Origin: Clostridia bacterium
Lineage (GTDB): Bacteria > Bacillota > Clostridia > Oscillospirales > Acutalibacteraceae
Direction of reading: 5' to 3'
Length of the DNA stretch: 64,000 nt
Assembly (NCBI GenBank): GCA_017481575.1
Contig: JAFUPA010000065.1
Location: 48,424 to 112,423, forward strand
Under the pieces are notes generated by a model, which saw only the letters and a program-made list of their open reading frames with translations, made no database searches and was not told the origin of the DNA. Below, one piece after another: positions 33,273 through 43,435 of the stretch (positions are counted from its first letter, which is position 1; each line of letters starts with the position of its first letter). The position numbers were made by a program, and so were the translations under genes.

Positions 33273-34131
33273 ATCTTAACTTGTAAAGTTCTTCGCAGAG
33301 TGTACCGAGCTGCTCCATTGTCAGGCTTTCGGCACGGACGGTTGAGGGAAGTCCTGCGTTTTCGATTGCGGTAATCACCGTCTGCTTCGGCATTCCGAGC
33401 CCCGAGCTGATACCGTTTGAAGCGGTTTTTCTGCGTTGGCTGAATGCTGAACGCACCATAGAGAAGAAGAATTTTTCGTCCGTAACCTCGACGGGCACTT
33501 CTTTTCTTATATCAAGCCTTATAACTGCACTGTCAACATTTGGTGCAGGCATAAATGAGCCACGGGAAACATCGAAAAGCTTTTGTGCCTCGGAATAGAA
33601 ATTTACAGCAACCGTTACAGCTCCCGAGTCCCTGCTTCCGACATCTGCGCAAAGGCGGACTGCCGCTTCCTTTTGTACCATTACGGTAACGGATTCAATA
33701 TTCAATCGACTTTCGAGAAGACGCATAATTACGGGTGAAGTGATATAATACGGCAGATTTGCACAAACTATTACAGGCATATCGCCGAATTCTTCTTGAA
33801 GTATTTTGTGAAGGTCGACCTTAAGAATGTCACCGTTAATGATTTTGATATTGTCAAAATCGGCAAGGGTTTCGTCAAGCACGGGTAGAAGTCTTGTGTC
33901 AAGCTCGACACAGACAACCTTGTCCGCACGCTTTGCAAGCTCGGCGGTAAGAACACCTATTCCTGCACCGACCTCAAGCACGCCGACACCCTCACGGGCG
34001 CCGCCCTCCTCTGCAATTCTGGGGCAGACCGACGGGTTAACGATAAAGTTCTGTCCGAGTGCCTTGGAAAACGTGAAGCCGTGCCTTTGAAGCACACTTT
34101 TTATTACACCAATGTCTGATAAATTACTCAT
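33271..34131 (-). CDS. rsmA: 16S rRNA (adenine-1518/1519-N6)-dimethyltransferase RsmA/KsgA
   Basis: Dimethylates two adjacent adenines in helix 45 of 16S rRNA, a late 30S assembly checkpoint; loss gives kasugamycin resistance. The 286-aa protein has FSKALGQNFIVNPSVC, the SAM motif VGVLEVGAGIGVLTAELA, the catalytic NLPYYIT motif and the VMVQKEAAVRL stretch. The ATG at 34131 is chosen because GAGG lies 5 nt upstream; a longer in-frame start reaches 34170. It is divergent from galE. Confidence 0.96.
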   Translation of the reverse strand: MSNLSDIGVIKSVLQRHGFTFSKALGQNFIVNPSVCPRIAEEGGAREGVGVLEVGAGIGVLTAELAKRADKVVCVELDTRLLPVLDETLADFDNIKIINGDILKVDLHKILQEEFGDMPVIVCANLPYYITSPVIMRLLESRLNIESVTVMVQKEAAVRLCADVGSRDSGAVTVAVNFYSEAQKLFDVSRGSFMPAPNVDSAVIRLDIRKEVPVEVTDEKFFFSMVRSAFSQRRKTASNGISSGLGMPKQTVITAIENAGLPSTVRAESLTMEQLGTLCEELYKLR

Positions 34132-34148
34132 AATAACCTCATTTGTTA

Positions 34149-34177
34149 TTGCAATTTTTTCCTGAAACATTTATAAT
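34149..34177 (+). promoter_or_regulatory. SigA promoter of galE-hflX
   Basis: TTGCAA (34149-34154), 17 nt, TATAAT (34172-34177). Confidence 0.7.
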
Positions 34178-34218
34178 AATACAGTATAGGTGAAAATTTG
34201 TCAATTGGAGTGATTGGA

Positions 34219-35229
34219 ATGAAAATTTTAGTTACAGGCGGTGCCGGTTACATTGGCTCGCACACTTGTGTTGAGATGCTTAACGCAGGTCATGAAATTG
34301 TTATCGTGGATAATTTTTACAACAGCTGTCCCGAGGCTCTTAACAGAATTAAGGAGCTTACAGGTAAGGATTTTCAGTTTTATGAATGTGATATCCGTGA
34401 CAGAGAGGGTCTTGACAAGATTTTTGCAGAAAATAAGATTGACGCTGTCATTCATTTTGCAGGACTTAAGGCTGTAGGCGAAAGCTGTGCAAAGCCGCTT
34501 GAATATTACGAAAATAACGTTGGCGGTACTGTCACACTCTGCGAGGCTATGCGTGATGCAGGCTGTAAGAAGATTGTTTTCAGCTCATCTGCAACGGTTT
34601 ACGGTGAGAAAAATCCTTCTCCGCTTAACGAGACAATGCAGATTGGCGGCACAACAAACCCCTACGGCACAACAAAGTATATGATTGAGCTCATTCTCCG
34701 TGACCTCTGGGCTTCGGACAACGAGTGGAGTATCGCTCTTCTTCGTTATTTCAACCCCATCGGTGCACACAAGAGCGGCAGAATCGGCGAAAACCCGAAC
34801 GGTATTCCGAACAACCTTATGCCGTATATCACACAGGTTGCTGTCGGTAAGCTCGCTTGCCTTAGCGTTTTCGGTGACGATTACGACACACCCGACGGAA
34901 CAGGTGTGCGTGATTACATTCACGTGGTTGACCTTGCACTCGGTCACGTTAAGGCTGTTGAAAAGGTGCTTTCAGGCACAGGTGTTGATGCTTACAACCT
35001 CGGCACAGGTAAGGGCTACAGCGTGCTTGACATTGTGCACGCATTTGAAAAGGCTTGCGGTAAGCCGCTTAACTACAAAATAGTTGACCGCCGTCCCGGT
35101 GACCTTGCAACCTGCTATTCTGACCCGACCAAGGCTTATGAAATCCTTGGTTGGAAGGCCGAAAGAGGTCTTGACGAGATGTGTGAAGACTCGTGGAGAT
35201 GGCAGAAAAATAATCCCGAAGGATATTGA
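34219..35229 (+). CDS. galE: UDP-glucose 4-epimerase GalE
   Basis: Interconverts UDP-glucose and UDP-galactose with bound NAD. The 336-aa SDR protein has the nucleotide motif [11 protein letters not shown] at the N-terminus, FSSSATVYG and the catalytic YGTTK around residue 150, and [15 protein letters not shown] near the C-terminus. The ATG at 34219 has GGAG 8 nt upstream; a TTG at 34198 is less likely. It could channel galactose released by the GH36 enzyme and also supply UDP-galactose for surface glycans. Its stop lies 3 nt before the hflX start. Confidence 0.96.
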   Translation: MKILVTGGAGYIGSHTCVEMLNAGHEIVIVDNFYNSCPEALNRIKELTGKDFQFYECDIRDREGLDKIFAENKIDAVIHFAGLKAVGESCAKPLEYYENNVGGTVTLCEAMRDAGCKKIVFSSSATVYGEKNPSPLNETMQIGGTTNPYGTTKYMIELILRDLWASDNEWSIALLRYFNPIGAHKSGRIGENPNGIPNNLMPYITQVAVGKLACLSVFGDDYDTPDGTGVRDYIHVVDLALGHVKAVEKVLSGTGVDAYNLGTGKGYSVLDIVHAFEKACGKPLNYKIVDRRPGDLATCYSDPTKAYEILGWKAERGLDEMCEDSWRWQKNNPEGY

Positions 35230-35232
35230 TTT

Positions 35233-36483
35233 ATGGAATTTTACGAAAACAGTCAGGCACCTGAAAAAGCTATGCTTGTGGGCATAGATACGGACGATTA
35301 TAATGCCGAGGTGTCGATTGATGAGCTTGAAGAGCTCGCACGCACGGCAGGTGCAGTTGTATGCGCAAAGACCTTGCAGAAGCGTGACCGCCCTGACTCG
35401 GCAACGTATGTCGGAAGCGGTAAGCTGGAAGAAATTAAAGAATTTGCCGAGGCAAACGAGGTTGACCTGCTGATTTTTGACGGTGAGCTTACTCCGTCAC
35501 AGCAGAGAAACATCGAAAACGAAACCGAAATCCGTGTTATAGACAGAACTACGCTTATCCTTGACATTTTTGCCGCAAGGGCAAGAAGCGGTGAGGGTAA
35601 AATTCAGGTTGAGCTTGCACAGCTCAAGTACTCTCTCCCCCGTCTTGGCGGTAAGGGCACACAGCTCTCCCGACTTGGCGGCGGTATCGGCACAAGAGGC
35701 CCCGGTGAGACAAAGCTTGAAAGTGACCGTCGTCACATACGCAAACGAATTCAGAGCCTTGAAGAGGACTTGAAAGAGATTGCAAAACGCCGTGAACAGC
35801 TGCGTTCGAGGCGAGAGAAGGACGGAGTAGAAACCGTTGCAATCGTCGGCTACACCAATGCCGGTAAGTCAACGCTGATGAATGCTTTGACAGACGCAGG
35901 TGTGCTTGCGGAAAACAAGCTTTTTGCAACACTTGACCCGACATCCAGAGCACTCATCCTGCCCGACGGCAGAAGCGTTATGCTGATTGACACGGTCGGA
36001 CTTGTACGCAGACTTCCGCACCACCTTGTTGAGGCTTTCCGCTCAACACTTGAAGAGGCGGCTTCGGCATCGGTTATTCTGAACGTTTGCGATGCTTCGG
36101 ACGAATGCTGTGCAGAACACCTTGCAGTTACAATGAATTTGCTTAACTCGCTCGGTTGCGAGGGCAAGCCGATAATTTCAGTTTTGAATAAATGCGACCT
36201 TTGCGATAACTCGTTCATTCTGCCTGCACAAGGTAAGTTTGTTATGATTTCTGCGCTCAACGGACGTGGACTTGACAATCTGCTTGCGCAGATTCAGCTC
36301 GCACTTCCGCTGACGAGGAAAAAGGCAGAATTGCTTATCCCTTACGCTGATGCAGGACTTGTGAATTACATCCGTGAGGACGGAGTTCTTATTGAAGAAG
36401 AGTACCGTGGCGACGGAGTTTATGTTAAGGCGATTGTTGATATCAGATTTCTTGAAAAGCATAAGGATTATGTGATTGGATAA
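35233..36483 (+). CDS. hflX: Ribosome-associated GTPase HflX
   Basis: A 50S-binding GTPase that splits or rescues stalled ribosomes after heat and other stress. The 416-aa protein has the N-terminal HflX domain (ATYVGSGKLEEI, FDGELTPSQQRNIE), a Gly-rich linker (RLGGGIGTRGPGETKLE) and the GTPase domain with IVGYTNAGKSTLMNAL, DTVGLVRRLPHHLVEAF and NKCDL. A C-terminal domain ends the protein. It is cotranscribed with galE. Confidence 0.95.
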   Translation: MEFYENSQAPEKAMLVGIDTDDYNAEVSIDELEELARTAGAVVCAKTLQKRDRPDSATYVGSGKLEEIKEFAEANEVDLLIFDGELTPSQQRNIENETEIRVIDRTTLILDIFAARARSGEGKIQVELAQLKYSLPRLGGKGTQLSRLGGGIGTRGPGETKLESDRRHIRKRIQSLEEDLKEIAKRREQLRSRREKDGVETVAIVGYTNAGKSTLMNALTDAGVLAENKLFATLDPTSRALILPDGRSVMLIDTVGLVRRLPHHLVEAFRSTLEEAASASVILNVCDASDECCAEHLAVTMNLLNSLGCEGKPIISVLNKCDLCDNSFILPAQGKFVMISALNGRGLDNLLAQIQLALPLTRKKAELLIPYADAGLVNYIREDGVLIEEEYRGDGVYVKAIVDIRFLEKHKDYVIG

Positions 36484-36498
36484 AATAACAAACATAAC

Positions 36499-36536
36499 AC
36501 GCACCTGAAAAGTGTAGAACTTTGAGGTGCGTTGTT
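36499..36536 (+). terminator. Terminator of galE-hflX
   Basis: Stem ACGCACCT/AGGTGCGT, with inner AAAGT/ACTTT pairing, followed by TGTTTTC. Confidence 0.75.
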
Positions 36537-36556
36537 TTCATTATATGCAACGACTG

Positions 36557-36586
36557 TTGATTTGTTGGGTGGAAATGTGGTATAAT
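36557..36586 (+). promoter_or_regulatory. SigA promoter of the GNAT-dinD pair
   Basis: TTGATT (36557-36562), 18 nt, TATAAT (36581-36586). Confidence 0.6.
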
Positions 36587-36620
36587 TGTTTTTAACGAAT
36601 AATACATGGGAGTAATATAT

Positions 36621-37154
36621 ATGCTTTGTCCGACTATTGAGACTGACAGACTAATAATTCGCAGATATAAAGAATCGGATATTGATATGCAATATCAATT
36701 TTTACAGGATGAAAGATTACATAAATATATTTCTCCGCCAAAATTAAGTAAAGAAGAAGAATTTGAAGTCATAAAAAAATGGATATCTGAAGCAGATACC
36801 AGCAGCTATGAACGTTGGGTAATTGCGTTAAAAAATACAGACGAACCTATTGGAAACATCTCAGTTAACGGAATAGATAAGAAGAATAATTATTGCAATG
36901 TCGGATATGTAATTTTATTTGATTACCAAGGAATGGGATATGCAACAGAAGCTTTGACAGCCGTATCTGATTATCTGTTAAAGGAAAGAAATTACTATTT
37001 AGTAGAATGTTCCTGTAATGAATTAAATATTGCATCTTCAAAAGTTATGCTTAAAGCAGGTTTTATAAAAGACGGATATATACAAAACAGAAGAAAAAAT
37101 CTTGATGGCAGTTATTCTGGAGTTGAATATTACAGCAAATCTCCAGCATTGTAA
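36621..37154 (+). CDS. GNAT-family N-acetyltransferase (RimJ/RimL-like)
   Basis: A 177-aa acetyl-CoA-dependent acetyltransferase: IETDRLIIRRYKESDIDMQY at the start, NVGYVILFDYQGMGYATEAL as the acetyl-CoA-binding core (about residues 94-113), and NIASSKVMLKAGF near residue 138. Such enzymes acetylate ribosomal-protein N-termini, antibiotics or small molecules; this one cannot be assigned. The ATG at 36621 has GGGAG 8 nt upstream. Codon use is visibly more A/T-rich than galE-hflX or dnaJ, suggesting transfer together with dinD. Confidence 0.85.
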   Translation: MLCPTIETDRLIIRRYKESDIDMQYQFLQDERLHKYISPPKLSKEEEFEVIKKWISEADTSSYERWVIALKNTDEPIGNISVNGIDKKNNYCNVGYVILFDYQGMGYATEALTAVSDYLLKERNYYLVECSCNELNIASSKVMLKAGFIKDGYIQNRRKNLDGSYSGVEYYSKSPAL

Positions 37155-37183
37155 TTCAACCACAAAAATTTGAGGGTGAAAGT

Positions 37184-38044
37184 ATGAGTAAGCTTATTTC
37201 AAAAGAATATAAATGCTTTGAAGATATACGAAACGTCCGCAATGACGGTACTGAATTCTGGTATGCAAGAGAATTAGCACTATCTCTTGATTATACAAAA
37301 TGGGAAAATTTCCACAAAGTTATAAAAAGAGCCATGATAGCTTGTGAAAACAGCGATCACAATGTTTCTGACGATTTTCCTGAGATTAGGAAAATCGTTT
37401 CAGCAGGAGCAACCTCAAAGCCGATACTCGATTATGAACTTACTCGATATGCTTGTTATCTTATCGTACAAAATGGCGATCCGAGAAAAGAAATAATTGC
37501 TCTTGGGCAAACATATTTCGCTATTCAGACTTATCGACAAGAAGTTGCTGATAGATTCAATCAGCTTGATGAGGATAGCCGCCGTTTAGTTGTACGGGGC
37601 GACATAAAGCAATGGAATCAGCTCCTTGCAGAAACCGCCAGAAATGCCGGGGTAATAACGAACGAAGAATTTGCAATTTTTCAAAATGCGGGATATATGG
37701 GGCTGTATGGCGGTTTAACGGTCGATGACATTCATCAGAAGAAAGGTCTTGCTGTTGGTCAGAAAATTCTTGATTATATGGGTAGCACCGAATTGATTGC
37801 AAACCTTTTCAGAATATCCCAAACTGAAGAAAAGCTTCGTAAAGATAATGTTACCAATGCACATGTTGCAACTGCCGTTCATCATACAGTAGGCAAGGAA
37901 GTTAGAAAGGCAATTGAAGAAATCGGCGGTACTATGCCCGAGGATTTACCAACGCCTGAAAAAAGTATTGCACAAATTGAAAAAGAACAGATAGAACGAT
38001 TAAAACAAAAGGCAAAAAACGGACAGTTAATGCTTGATGAATAA
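37184..38044 (+). CDS. dinD: DNA-damage-inducible protein D (DinD)
   Basis: A 286-aa DinD-type protein. The N-terminal BRO-N-like domain runs about residues 10-115 (GTEFWYARELALSLDYTKWE, LTRYACYLIVQNGDPRK). A second helical region has NAGYMGLYGGLTVDDIHQKK and ends Lys/Gln-rich. E. coli DinD is LexA-regulated and inhibits RecA filament activity; in other bacteria the gene often travels on mobile elements. No clear LexA box is visible. It probably shares the GNAT promoter 29 bp upstream. The AT-rich composition matches the GNAT gene and not the chromosome around it. Confidence 0.88.
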   Translation: MSKLISKEYKCFEDIRNVRNDGTEFWYARELALSLDYTKWENFHKVIKRAMIACENSDHNVSDDFPEIRKIVSAGATSKPILDYELTRYACYLIVQNGDPRKEIIALGQTYFAIQTYRQEVADRFNQLDEDSRRLVVRGDIKQWNQLLAETARNAGVITNEEFAIFQNAGYMGLYGGLTVDDIHQKKGLAVGQKILDYMGSTELIANLFRISQTEEKLRKDNVTNAHVATAVHHTVGKEVRKAIEEIGGTMPEDLPTPEKSIAQIEKEQIERLKQKAKNGQLMLDE

Positions 38045-38052
38045 ACAGTCAA

Positions 38053-38085
38053 AACCTCCCAACTTCATTACGAAGTCGGGAGGTT
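38053..38085. terminator. Bidirectional terminator between dinD and gph
   Basis: Stem AACCTCCC/GGGAGGTT with inner ACTTC/GAAGT and a 5-nt loop. T-runs are modest on both strands. Confidence 0.7.
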
Positions 38086-38091
38086 AATTTG

Positions 38092-38733
38092 TTATATATC
38101 CAAAATTTCATTCGGTGTGCGGGCGATGTATTCCGCACCGCTTGCGATTAAAACGTCTTCGTCACGGTTGCCCCACGTTACACCGATGCAGGGAAGTCCT
38201 GCGTTGTGTGCGGTGAGCACATCGACATCGGAATCGCCGATGTATACACAATCCTCGGGTTTGACACCGATAGTTTTTATTGTGTAAAACAGTGAGTCGG
38301 GTTCTGGCTTTGACGGGAACTCGTCCATTTTGCCGACGACAACGTCGAAAATATCACCAAAAAAGTCTTTAACAACTGCCTGTGCGGCAACGTGTGCCTT
38401 GTTGGAAACAACGGCAACCTTGCAACCGTTTGTACGGAGTGTTTCCACCACTTCGGTTATGCCGTCATAAGGTTTTGTGTTGTCCGCAATATGCTCAAGA
38501 TAGTATTTTGTAAAAATCTCGAGTGCTTCGGCGTAGTCCTTTTCGCTTGTATTTTCGGGAACGGAACGCTTGATAAGCACCTTTATTCCGTTGCCGATAA
38601 AGCTTCTGACTTCTTCTGTTGTTCTTTCGGGATAGCCCTTTGCACGCATTGCAAAATTAACTGCATTTGCGAGATCGAGAAGTGTATCAAGAAGCGTGCC
38701 GTCAAGGTCAAAGATGTAGGTTGAATACTTCAT
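38092..38733 (-). CDS. gph: HAD-family phosphatase (phosphoglycolate phosphatase-like)
   Basis: A 213-aa haloacid-dehalogenase hydrolase. Motif I is FDLDGTLLDT, with the nucleophile Asp near residue 9. Motif II is VVSNK, the lysine lies in KPEPD, and motif III/IV is YIGDSDVDVLTAHNAG. A helical cap at residues 15-85 gives the Gph/PpaX subfamily shape. The substrate could be phosphoglycolate or another small phosphate. Its ATG lies directly against the dnaJ stop, so it is translationally coupled as the tail of the heat-shock operon. Confidence 0.88.
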   Translation of the reverse strand: MKYSTYIFDLDGTLLDTLLDLANAVNFAMRAKGYPERTTEEVRSFIGNGIKVLIKRSVPENTSEKDYAEALEIFTKYYLEHIADNTKPYDGITEVVETLRTNGCKVAVVSNKAHVAAQAVVKDFFGDIFDVVVGKMDEFPSKPEPDSLFYTIKTIGVKPEDCVYIGDSDVDVLTAHNAGLPCIGVTWGNRDEDVLIASGAEYIARTPNEILDI

Positions 38734-39897
38734 TTATCTGCGCTTCTTTCCGAAAAAGCCTTTTTTGTCGTCCATATCGGGCTTGCTGCCGCCCATTGTC
38801 TCGTTAAACTTAAGCAAAGCGTCCTTCTGCTCCGCATTGAGTTTAGTCGGAACATCGACAATGATGCGTACAAGCTGATTGCCACGCACCTTTGTGTGTA
38901 TGTTCTGAATACCCTTGCCCTTGAGCACATAAACAGCACCCGGCTGTGTGCCTGCAGGAATATCATATTTCACCTTGCCGTCAAGCGTGGGCACCATAAG
39001 GGTATCGCCGAGAGCCGCCTGAACGAAGGTTACGTGAACATCGCACCAGACATTGAAGCCGTCACGCTCGAAGAACGGATGAGGACGGACATTGACATTG
39101 ACGTGCAAGTCACCCGACGGTCCGCCGTTGATGCCCTTGTTGCCCTCGCCTCTTACGTTGAGAATCTGACGGTCATCAATACCTGCGGGAATGTTGACTT
39201 CAAGTGTGCTGTGCTTTGAAACACGGCCTCTGCCACGGCATTTCTGGCACGGATTTTCGATAATCTTACCCTTACCACCGCATCGTGAGCAGGCACGCTG
39301 TGTCTGAATAACTCCGAACGGCGTTCTTTGCTGTGCCATAACCTGACCTGAGCCGTGACATTCGGGACAGGTTGTGGGTGAAGTACCCTTCTGTGCACCG
39401 CTTCCGTTACAATCGGGGCAGACATCAACACGGTTTACGTCAACCTTGCGCTTACAGCCCTTTGCCGCCTCTTCAAAAGAAATGGTAACGGTTGACTGCA
39501 GGTCTTCACCACGTCGGGGTGCGTTCGGGTTAGCACGGCGACCGCCGCCACCACCGAAGCCACCGCCTCCGCCGAAGAAGCTTGAGAAAATATCGCCAAG
39601 GTCGATATCATCACCGAAACCACCGAAGCCGCCGCCAAATCCGCCGCCTCCTGCACCGTAATTCGGGTCAACACCTGCGTGGCCGAACTGGTCGTAGCGA
39701 GCTTTTTTCTGGTCGTCACTCAAAACCTCGTAAGCCTCGTTTGCTTCCTTGAACTTTGCCTCGGCTTCAGCGTTGCCGGGGTTAAGGTCGGGGTGGTACT
39801 GCTTCGCCTTTTTTCTGTATGCTTTTTTTATTTCATCGGCACTCGCACTTTTTTCAACGCCGAGCACCTCGTAATAGTCTCTTTTATTTTCAGCCAT
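38734..39897 (-). CDS. dnaJ: Chaperone protein DnaJ
   Basis: Hsp40 co-chaperone that delivers substrates to DnaK and stimulates its ATPase. Order: J domain 1-70 with the HPD motif ([20 protein letters not shown]), a Gly/Phe-rich linker, four CxxCxGxG zinc repeats at about 150-220 ([32 protein letters not shown]), then the C-terminal substrate-binding domains. The 387-aa length is standard. A stem-loop (about 39922-39952) lies between dnaK and dnaJ. Confidence 0.97.
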   Translation of the reverse strand: MAENKRDYYEVLGVEKSASADEIKKAYRKKAKQYHPDLNPGNAEAEAKFKEANEAYEVLSDDQKKARYDQFGHAGVDPNYGAGGGGFGGGFGGFGDDIDLGDIFSSFFGGGGGFGGGGGRRANPNAPRRGEDLQSTVTISFEEAAKGCKRKVDVNRVDVCPDCNGSGAQKGTSPTTCPECHGSGQVMAQQRTPFGVIQTQRACSRCGGKGKIIENPCQKCRGRGRVSKHSTLEVNIPAGIDDRQILNVRGEGNKGINGGPSGDLHVNVNVRPHPFFERDGFNVWCDVHVTFVQAALGDTLMVPTLDGKVKYDIPAGTQPGAVYVLKGKGIQNIHTKVRGNQLVRIIVDVPTKLNAEQKDALLKFNETMGGSKPDMDDKKGFFGKKRR

Positions 39898-39921
39898 AAT
39901 TAAGCACCTGACTTGGAAAGA

Positions 39922-39952
39922 GGGTTGCGGCAGTTATCACCACCGCAAGCCC
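39922..39952 (-). other. Intercistronic hairpin between dnaK and dnaJ
   Basis: A 9-bp stem with a one-base bulge (GGGTTGCGG paired to CCGCAA-g-CCC) and a 12-nt loop, in the 71-bp gap. No U-run; it probably tunes dnaJ relative to dnaK by processing or partial attenuation. Confidence 0.5.
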
Positions 39953-39968
39953 TTTTGAAAAATTTTGA

Positions 39969-41819
39969 TTATTCGTCGTCTGTTACGTCTGTGTAATCAG
40001 CCTCGTAGTAGCCGTTGCCTGCGTTCTGTGCGCCTGCACCGCCCATGTCACCCATGTCGGGAGCGCCCTGTGCACCTGCTGCACCCTGAGCTGCCTTGTA
40101 AATCTTCTCTGAAACCTCGTAGAACTTAGCCTGGAGAGCCTCCTGCTTGTTCTTGATGAGGTTGATGTCGCTGCCCTTGAGAGCTTCCTTAAGAGCTTCG
40201 ATTTCAGTTGTGAGTGCTGCCTTGTCCTCCTCGGGGAACTTGTCGCCCTCTTCAGAGATGAGCTTCTCGCACTGGTAAACCATCTGGTCAGCGTTGTTTC
40301 TTGTGTCAACTTCCTCACGGCGCTGCTTGTCTTCCTGTGCAAACTGCTCTGCCTCGTGAACTGCCTTTTCAATGTCTTCCTTGGACATATTTGTTGAAGA
40401 TGTGATTGAAATTGACTGCTCCTTGTTTGTGCCGAGGTCCTTTGCAGAAACGTGAACGATACCGTTAGCGTCGATGTCGAATGTTACTTCAATCTGCGGA
40501 ACACCACGACGTGCCGGCATAATGCCGTCAAGGTGGAATACACCGAGAGTCTTGTTATCCTTTGCAAACTCTCTTTCACCCTGAAGAACGTGAACCTCAA
40601 CAGACGGCTGATTGTCAACTGCAGTTGAGAAAATCTGGCTCTTCTTTACGGGGATAGTTGTGTTTCTTTCGATAATCTTTGTATTGATTTCGCCCATTGT
40701 CTCGATACCGAGTGAAAGCGGAGTAACGTCGAGAAGAAGGAGACCCTTAACCTCACCGCCGAGAACACCTGCCTGGAGTGACGCACCGATTGCAACACAC
40801 TCGTCGGGGTTAATGCCCTTGAACGGATCCTTGCCGATGAACTTCTTGATTGCTTCCTGAACAGCAGGAATTCTTGAAGAACCGCCGACCATAAGAACCT
40901 TGTCAATCTCTGAATTTGAAAGACCTGAATCCTTCATAGCCTGACGAACGGGACCCATTGTAGCCTCAACAAGGTCTGCTGTAAGCTCGTTGAACTTTGC
41001 TCTTGTGAGAGTCATTTCAAGGTGCTTCGGTCCTGTTGCATCAACTGTGATGTAGGGAAGGTTGATGTCTGAAGATGTAACGCCTGAAAGCTCAATCTTT
41101 GCCTTTTCTGCAGCTTCCTTAAGTCTCTGCATAGCCATTTTGTCTGCACGAAGGTCGATGCCGCTTGACATCTTATATTCGTTTACGATCCAGTCCATAA
41201 CTCTCTGGTCAAAGTCGTCACCGCCGAGACGGTTGTTACCTGCTGTTGCAAGAACTTCCTGAACACCGTCGCCCATTTCGATGATTGAAACGTCGAATGT
41301 ACCGCCGCCGAGGTCATAAACCATAACCTTCTGGTCGTCTTCCTTGTCGATACCGTAAGCAAGAGCTGCTGCTGTGGGCTCGTTGATAATTCTCTTAACC
41401 TCAAGACCTGCAATTCTGCCTGCGTCCTTTGTTGCCTGACGCTGTGCGTCTGTGAAGTAAGCAGGAACTGTGATAACAGCCTCTGTTACTGTGTCGCCGA
41501 GGTATGCTTCTGCATCTGTCTTAAGCTTCTGAAGAATCATTGCAGAAATTTCCTGCGGAGTGTACTTTTTGTCGTCGATTGTTACCTTGTAATCTGTACC
41601 CATCTGACGCTTGATAGAAGCAACTGTTCTGTCGGGGTTTGTGATAGCCTGTCTCTTTGCAACCTGGCCTACCATTCTTTCACCGTTCTTGCCGAAGCCG
41701 ACAACTGACGGAGTTGTTCTTGCGCCCTCTGCGTTTGCGATAACTACAGGCTCGCCGCCTTCAATAACTGATACACATGAGTTAGTTGTACCTAAGTCGA
41801 TACCGATAATCTTTGCCAT
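39969..41819 (-). CDS. dnaK: Chaperone protein DnaK (Hsp70)
   Basis: ATP-dependent Hsp70 chaperone. The nucleotide-binding domain starts [20 protein letters not shown] and carries [32 protein letters not shown] and [14 protein letters not shown]. The substrate-binding domain begins near residue 360 ([17 protein letters not shown]), followed by a helical lid and an acidic Gly/Ala-rich tail. The protein is 616 aa and lacks the extra N-terminal segment of Gram-negative DnaK. It lies between grpE and dnaJ. Confidence 0.99.
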   Translation of the reverse strand: MAKIIGIDLGTTNSCVSVIEGGEPVVIANAEGARTTPSVVGFGKNGERMVGQVAKRQAITNPDRTVASIKRQMGTDYKVTIDDKKYTPQEISAMILQKLKTDAEAYLGDTVTEAVITVPAYFTDAQRQATKDAGRIAGLEVKRIINEPTAAALAYGIDKEDDQKVMVYDLGGGTFDVSIIEMGDGVQEVLATAGNNRLGGDDFDQRVMDWIVNEYKMSSGIDLRADKMAMQRLKEAAEKAKIELSGVTSSDINLPYITVDATGPKHLEMTLTRAKFNELTADLVEATMGPVRQAMKDSGLSNSEIDKVLMVGGSSRIPAVQEAIKKFIGKDPFKGINPDECVAIGASLQAGVLGGEVKGLLLLDVTPLSLGIETMGEINTKIIERNTTIPVKKSQIFSTAVDNQPSVEVHVLQGEREFAKDNKTLGVFHLDGIMPARRGVPQIEVTFDIDANGIVHVSAKDLGTNKEQSISITSSTNMSKEDIEKAVHEAEQFAQEDKQRREEVDTRNNADQMVYQCEKLISEEGDKFPEEDKAALTTEIEALKEALKGSDINLIKNKQEALQAKFYEVSEKIYKAAQGAAGAQGAPDMGDMGGAGAQNAGNGYYEADYTDVTDDE

Positions 41820-41852
41820 AATTTAATTCCTCCAAATTTATGATAATATATT

Positions 41853-42374
41853 TTAGTTTGCAACCGCTACCATAGCGGGACGAATAATCTTGTCGCCGAG
41901 CTTATAGCCCTTAACAATTACCGTTGTGATTGTATTCTCGCCTACCGAATCGTCTTCGGTGTGCATTACTGCGTTGTGGAAGTTCGGGTCAAATTCCTCA
42001 CCGACTTCGCCAAAAGACTCAATACCGAGACTTTTGAAAACTTCACTGAACTGCTTGAATGTCATTTCAACGCCCTTTTTGTAATCCTCAAGTGTTCCGT
42101 CGGGGTTAGCAAAAATTCTGTCGAAATTGTCGGCTACGGGTAAAAGTGCATTTATTACCGAAGCCTTACATTCTGCGTAAAGTGCGTCTTTTTCACGCTG
42201 TGAACGCTTGCGGAAGTTGTCGTATTCAGCCGCCATTCGTAAAAGCTGGTCGTTCTTCTCGTCAAGCTGCTTTTGAAGCTCCTCTTCCTTTGAGGGCTCT
42301 GCCGCTACTTCTTTTTCTTCAATTACTTCTTCGTCGGCATTGTTGATTTTCTTATCCTTTGCCAAAAAATTCAT
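41853..42374 (-). CDS. grpE: Nucleotide exchange factor GrpE
   Basis: Releases ADP from DnaK. The 173-aa protein has an acidic N-terminus, a long coiled coil (QKQLDEKNDQLLRMAAEYDN) and the C-terminal beta domain with FDPNFHNAVMHTEDD and TVIVKGYKLGDKIIRPAMV. Its 5' end is 5 nt from the hrcA stop, so it is the second gene of the CIRCE-controlled operon. Confidence 0.97.
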   Translation of the reverse strand: MNFLAKDKKINNADEEVIEEKEVAAEPSKEEELQKQLDEKNDQLLRMAAEYDNFRKRSQREKDALYAECKASVINALLPVADNFDRIFANPDGTLEDYKKGVEMTFKQFSEVFKSLGIESFGEVGEEFDPNFHNAVMHTEDDSVGENTITTVIVKGYKLGDKIIRPAMVAVAN

Positions 42375-42379
42375 TCCTT

Positions 42380-43411
42380 TCAGTCTTCGTTAAGCGTCTG
42401 TGTAAGCAGTTCACCGACAAGGTCGGTAAGGTACCTTACACTCGGTATAAGACTTGCATAGTCAATTCTTGTCGGGCCGATTATTCCTATCGAGCCTCGG
42501 TTGTCGCCGTCTATGTTGTAGTGTGCCATTATAACGCTGGAATTTTCAAGCTGCTTGAACTTGTTTTCACCGCCGATTTTAACATCAAGGTCAGCCTTGC
42601 TGTTTGCAAGAAGCTGACTGATCGGCTCGCCTCTGCGAAGGAAATCCATAAGCTCGTAAGCAGTTGTTCCGTAATCCTCACGGTAGCGAAGAATGTTTGA
42701 CTGACCGCCAAGCATAACCATTGTCCGCATAGCCTCCTGTGCAAGCTCGGAAACCGCAGACACAAACGGTATCATTGTGAGTGCGTCCGCTCCCATTGAT
42801 GCAACAAGCGTTTGGAGTGTTGCCGTGTCAATGTCATCAAGCGGTAAGCCGAGGAAAGAGGATTTGACGATGTTGTAAAACTTTTCAATCATTGAAGAGT
42901 TGAGGTCAACATCACTTCTGCAAACCTTGCTTTTGATAACTCCCGTTGATGTAAGGAGGACTATCATTCCCGTTCTTGTACCGACGGGGACGAACTCGAT
43001 GCGCTTAATCGTTGCATTTTCGCCCGACGGGGTGGTTGAAACTGCCGCACAGTCCGTCATATCCGCTAAAAACTCACTTGCCTTTGCAAGGATTGCTTCG
43101 GGGCTTGCGTTTTTAAGAGAAACGCCGGCTTCGATTTGTCTTTTGACGGAATCGTCAAGCGGGCGGACACCCATAAGGTTGTCGACATAATAACGATAGC
43201 CTTCGTTTGTGGGAATTCTTCCTGCTGAAGTGTGAGGCTGTTCAAGGTAGCCGAGAGCCGCAAGCTCCGCCATCTCGTTTCGGATGGTTGCACTTGACAC
43301 AGTAATATCAAGGGCAGACAAAAGAGTTTTGGAACCGACAGGCTCACCCGTTTTAATGTAATGCTCTACAACAGCAGCGAGTATTTTTTCTTTTCTCTGA
43401 CTGAGTTCCAA
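42380..43411 (-). CDS. hrcA: Heat-inducible transcription repressor HrcA
   Basis: Represses heat-shock operons by binding CIRCE; GroEL promotes its activity in B. subtilis. The N-terminal winged helix covers residues about 1-75 (ALDITVSSATIRNEMAELAAL, then GYLEQPHTSAGRIPTNEGYR). A GAF-like and dimerisation region with MTDCAAVSTTP follows, and the C-terminus ends GSIGIIGPTRIDYA. The 343-aa length is normal. It is the first gene of hrcA-grpE-dnaK-dnaJ-gph, 24 bp from the CIRCE element. groESL is not in this window. Confidence 0.97.
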   Translation of the reverse strand: MELSQRKEKILAAVVEHYIKTGEPVGSKTLLSALDITVSSATIRNEMAELAALGYLEQPHTSAGRIPTNEGYRYYVDNLMGVRPLDDSVKRQIEAGVSLKNASPEAILAKASEFLADMTDCAAVSTTPSGENATIKRIEFVPVGTRTGMIVLLTSTGVIKSKVCRSDVDLNSSMIEKFYNIVKSSFLGLPLDDIDTATLQTLVASMGADALTMIPFVSAVSELAQEAMRTMVMLGGQSNILRYREDYGTTAYELMDFLRRGEPISQLLANSKADLDVKIGGENKFKQLENSSVIMAHYNIDGDNRGSIGIIGPTRIDYASLIPSVRYLTDLVGELLTQTLNED

Positions 43412-43435
43412 TCTCTCACCGCCTTTTTAGCACCG

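Noticed and set aside
36621-38044. Toxin-antitoxin or prophage remnant
   Set aside because: Only a GNAT enzyme and DinD are present; there is no integrase, phage structural gene or HTH antitoxin of the DUF1778 type.
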